Assembly: GCA_019242435.1 (NCBI GenBank)
Contig: JAFAVN010000069.1
Span: 1-6,784, forward strand
Reading direction: 5' to 3'
Source: Verrucomicrobiota bacterium
Lineage (GTDB): Bacteria > Verrucomicrobiota > Verrucomicrobiia > Chthoniobacterales > JAFAMB01
DNA: 6,784 nucleotides
Part shown: in pieces, positions 4,605 through 6,784 of the stretch
Layout: every line of letters starts with the position of its first letter
How positions within the stretch are numbered: the first letter of the stretch is position 1
The notes under the pieces: generated by a model
Database searches by the model: none
Seen by the model: only the letters and a program-made list of their open reading frames with translations
What the model was told of the DNA's origin: nothing
Made by a program: the position numbers and the translations under genes

Positions 4605-5894
4605 ATGAAACTAGGGTTTCTCTGTCCTAACCTACCGGGCCACGTTAACCCACTGACCGCGCTGGCGCGTCACCTTCAGGCACGCAACCATGAGGTTGTG
4701 TTCCTCTACTCATCCAGTGCGGCCGGTCTGCCGTTTATTCGTGGCCCCGAGAAGGATCAGTTTAGGGAAAACCTGCCAGAAGTGAGCAAGCTACAGGGTG
4801 ATGACGCGGTGAAATTCTCTCTACGCGTATTAATGACTCAGACAGAGACCATATTAAGGTCATTACCGGCAATGGTAGAAGCTAACGGGATAGATGCCTT
4901 AGTGCTCGATACCGTCCAATTCTATGCAGAATTGGGTCCGATCCAATTGGGCATGCCGTACATCCAGGTGGCAGCTGCCGTACATTTCGACTTCTCTGGC
5001 TATACCCCCATTTGCCTCTATGGTTGGCCTCATCAGACTACTGCGGCGGCTCTAGCGAGAAATCGAGAAGGTGTTACTAACTTTCTCGAACTACTGGAGA
5101 GTGTTAACGAGGGCGTGAAAGCTCATGCCGAACGCGTCGGACTCAAAATCGACTGGGAAGACCCGGGTTCTACCATTTCTCCATTAGCATCCATTACTCA
5201 GGTTCCCACAGCCTTCGACTTCGAAAGCTCCCATTGGCCTTCACAGTTCCATCACACCGGTCCATTCCATGATGGCAAAGGCAGAGAGAGCGTCGATTTC
5301 CCATGGGAACGGATAACCGGCGAACCACTGATATACGCTTCAATGGGAACGATCTTGAATGGTCGAATCGATGTCTTCCGCACCATTGTCGCTGCCTTGG
5401 CAAAGCATAAAGATTTGCAACTCGTGCTTTCCGTGGGCGACCAAGTCGATCCGCAGAAGATCGGACCGGTTCCGAATAATGCCATCATCGTAAAGCAGGC
5501 GCCACAATTGGAATTGCTGAAACAGGCCTCGGTCTGTATCACCCACGCTGGGTTGAACACGGTACTCGAGTCTCTAGCTCAAGGTGTCCCGCAGGTAGCC
5601 ATCCCGGTAACCTATGACCAACCCGGTGTCGGTGCGAGGATCGCACACAAGCAAACCGGTGTGGTCACTTCGTTAGACAAGTTAACCGGTGACCACCTGT
5701 CAGACCTTCTAAATGAGGTGCTAAGCAACTCCACCTATCGAGATAACGCGCGTAGGCTGCAGAATGCGATTGCTGAAGCCAACGGACTCTCTGTCGCCGC
5801 CGACCTGGTAGAACAGTCCCTTGGAGTGCGAAGGCCCTCAAAGAGACCCGCGGCGACTGGCAGGTCCTTGACTGGTACTCAGGCCAGGGATTAA
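4605..5894 (+). CDS. UGT/MGT-type glycosyltransferase (GT1 family, GT-B fold)
   Basis: The 429-residue protein has the full length and two-domain layout of family 1 glycosyltransferases such as MGT, YjiC and zeaxanthin glucosyltransferase CrtX. These transfer a sugar from a nucleotide-sugar donor, usually UDP-glucose, to a small lipophilic or phenolic acceptor in the cytoplasm. The N-terminal acceptor domain starts MKLGFLCPNLPGHVNP, with His13 at the catalytic-base position and Asp102 (LVLDT) as likely dyad partner. After the linker, PLIYASMGT opens the donor domain, and the nucleotide-sugar signature APQLELLKQA...THAGLNTVLESLAQGVPQVAIP...YDQPGVGAR places His314 and Asp338-Gln339 where the donor is bound. 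The tail after about residue 404 (RRPSKRPAATGRS) is basic and probably disordered. It stands alone: no carotenoid, polyketide or sugar genes are adjacent, so the acceptor is unknown. Confidence 0.9.
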   Translation: MKLGFLCPNLPGHVNPLTALARHLQARNHEVVFLYSSSAAGLPFIRGPEKDQFRENLPEVSKLQGDDAVKFSLRVLMTQTETILRSLPAMVEANGIDALVLDTVQFYAELGPIQLGMPYIQVAAAVHFDFSGYTPICLYGWPHQTTAAALARNREGVTNFLELLESVNEGVKAHAERVGLKIDWEDPGSTISPLASITQVPTAFDFESSHWPSQFHHTGPFHDGKGRESVDFPWERITGEPLIYASMGTILNGRIDVFRTIVAALAKHKDLQLVLSVGDQVDPQKIGPVPNNAIIVKQAPQLELLKQASVCITHAGLNTVLESLAQGVPQVAIPVTYDQPGVGARIAHKQTGVVTSLDKLTGDHLSDLLNEVLSNSTYRDNARRLQNAIAEANGLSVAADLVEQSLGVRRPSKRPAATGRSLTGTQARD

Positions 5895-6078
5895 GCAATG
5901 CAGAAAGTATCCAAAAGTGACGTTGCCAAATGAACAAGGTTGCAGCCAGAAAGCGTCGGGCGGGCTGAGGCGCTGACCTCACCTGGCGCGTCGAATCGTC
6001 CTCGAACTCGTCGTGCGCCAATCACGCAAGGCTCTGGTCGGCAGGCTGTCCTCGTCGTCTCCGACTGGCTACACGGGC
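5895..6078. other. Convergent intergenic stretch with a weak hairpin
   Basis: This lies between the stops of the glycosyltransferase and the radC remnant. TGAGG-CGCTGA-CCTCA at 5966-5981 can form a five-base stem, but without a T tract it is a poor terminator candidate. Frames here are short and resemble nothing. Confidence 0.35.
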
Positions 6079-6784
6079 CTAATTCGGACAAGACAACGGT
6101 TTAATACTCCGGTCCTCCAACACTCCATTGCTCGGCTCATCGGGATCGAGAACGACGGCTCGCCAGGCCTTACGAAATAACCCTTCCTCCTTAAAGCTGA
6201 AGTAGCTGTTCCGGCCGGGAGCCGGCGAGCCGATGATCACGTGGTCGATCAATTGGAGTTGCAGGACTTTACTGGCCGCGAGGATCCGCCGGGTGAGCCG
6301 CAGATCCGCCTCAAAAGGGGAGGGAGCGCCGTTGGGATGATTGTGCACCATGAGGAAAGCGAAAGCGCTGAAGAAGATCACCGGTTTGAAGATTTCCCGC
6401 GGGTGAGCCAGCGCTTCGTTGAGCGTTCCCTGGCTCACGGAAACCAACTTTGATGAGCTCCTGTTGGTATTGACAAGCACCACTCGCAGATATTCGTGAG
6501 CGAGAAAGCGCATTTCGGCGCAGATTTCCGTTTACCGCCAGAGGCGTATCGATCAGGAGCCGCGAACGTTCCTCGCGCAAGGCGACCGCGGCCAAGCGCA
6601 GGGAGCTGACCAGCTGCGCGGCCTGGTCGCGTAGAAGAAAAGGCAAGAGGTCTTGAACGGAAGCCCGTGCCAGATTGGCAATCGAACCGAAGTGCCGCAA
6701 GAGAGCGGCAGCCTGTTTCTGGTCTTTGAGGATCAGCCCCAGGTGCTCCACCGTATCGAGCGCTTCCGAGCCATAGTTAACGAG
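6079..6784 (-). pseudogene. radC: RadC-family (JAB/MPN) protein gene, frameshifted and cut by the window edge
   Basis: On the minus strand the frame entering from the window edge reads LVNYGSEALDTVEHLGLILK, then RHFGSIANLARASVQDL (helix-hairpin-helix-like region), and stops making sense after TPLAV. Removing one base at about 6528-6529 restores TPLAV-NEICAEMRFLAHEYLR and the JAB domain: SQGTLNEALAHPREIFKPVI, HNHPNG at about 6330-6345, EADLRLTRRI, DHVIIG, and a final PGRNSYFSFKEEGL. Most RadC proteins are about 220-230 residues; the remaining start lies outside the window. The metal ligands His-x-His and Asp are present, but the JAMM serine is Phe (TTT, 6313-6315). The C-terminal tail of about 28 residues after FSFKEEGL looks longer than usual. 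RadC proteins are named for DNA repair but often lie in accessory regions, and their role is unsettled. I expect this copy to be non-functional. Confidence 0.85.

Noticed and set aside
5665..6021. 118-residue minus-strand frame overlapping the glycosyltransferase end
   Set aside because: Antisense shadow of the glycosyltransferase with Arg/Pro/Ser-rich composition and no family resemblance.
1..6784. CRISPR array, insertion sequence or attachment site
   Set aside because: No regularly spaced repeats, no transposase or integrase frames and no terminal inverted repeats with target duplications were found by eye.

Overview
The window is about 6.8 kb of moderately GC-rich bacterial DNA, probably from an environmental (soil-type) organism. 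The best taxonomic hint is the broken radC gene at the right end: its JAMM-region wording and its C-terminal PGRNSYFSFKEEGL segment resemble RadC proteins of Verrucomicrobiota as I remember them. This is a weak inference. There are no phage, transposase, tRNA, rRNA or CRISPR features. About half of the window is coding; the rest is unusually rich in gene fragments and diverged repeats, so it reads as a decaying accessory region.

Left part (1-1853, + strand): a tandemly duplicated two-gene module. Each unit is a small SnoaL-like (NTF2-fold, ester-cyclase type) protein followed by a secreted single-Cache-domain protein. In unit 1 the SnoaL-like gene (308-724) is intact and has a strong Shine-Dalgarno site, but its Cache partner survives only as a signal-peptide stub (741-830) whose start codon is now ACG. 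In unit 2 the SnoaL-like gene (911-1321) is intact but has no visible Shine-Dalgarno site. Its Cache partner (1362-1784) is cut by an in-frame TAG at a position expected to be tryptophan; 22 more in-frame family-like codons follow before a TAA at 1851-1853. The leaders before 308 and 1362 are themselves diverged copies of one sequence.

Middle (1854-4580): a convergent, unrecognised 253-residue gene on the - strand (2256-3017), flanked by long stretches without clear genes. Within 3446-4510 there are two diverged copies of a repeat. Each encodes the peptide HFLQASS(L/V)(I/V)IGK, with mostly synonymous differences, so this looks like an old duplicated protein-coding unit now reduced to short ORFs. 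Two inverted repeats lie beside the first copy.

Right part (4581-6784): a complete GT1-type (UGT/MGT/CrtX-like) glycosyltransferase (4605-5894, + strand) converges on a radC-family pseudogene (- strand) that runs off the window edge. The radC copy has a one-base frameshift near 6528 and, independently, a Phe in place of the conserved JAMM serine.

No pathway linking all the genes is visible. The most distinctive content is the SnoaL/secreted-Cache pairing with its asymmetric decay, and the unidentified repeated peptide unit.
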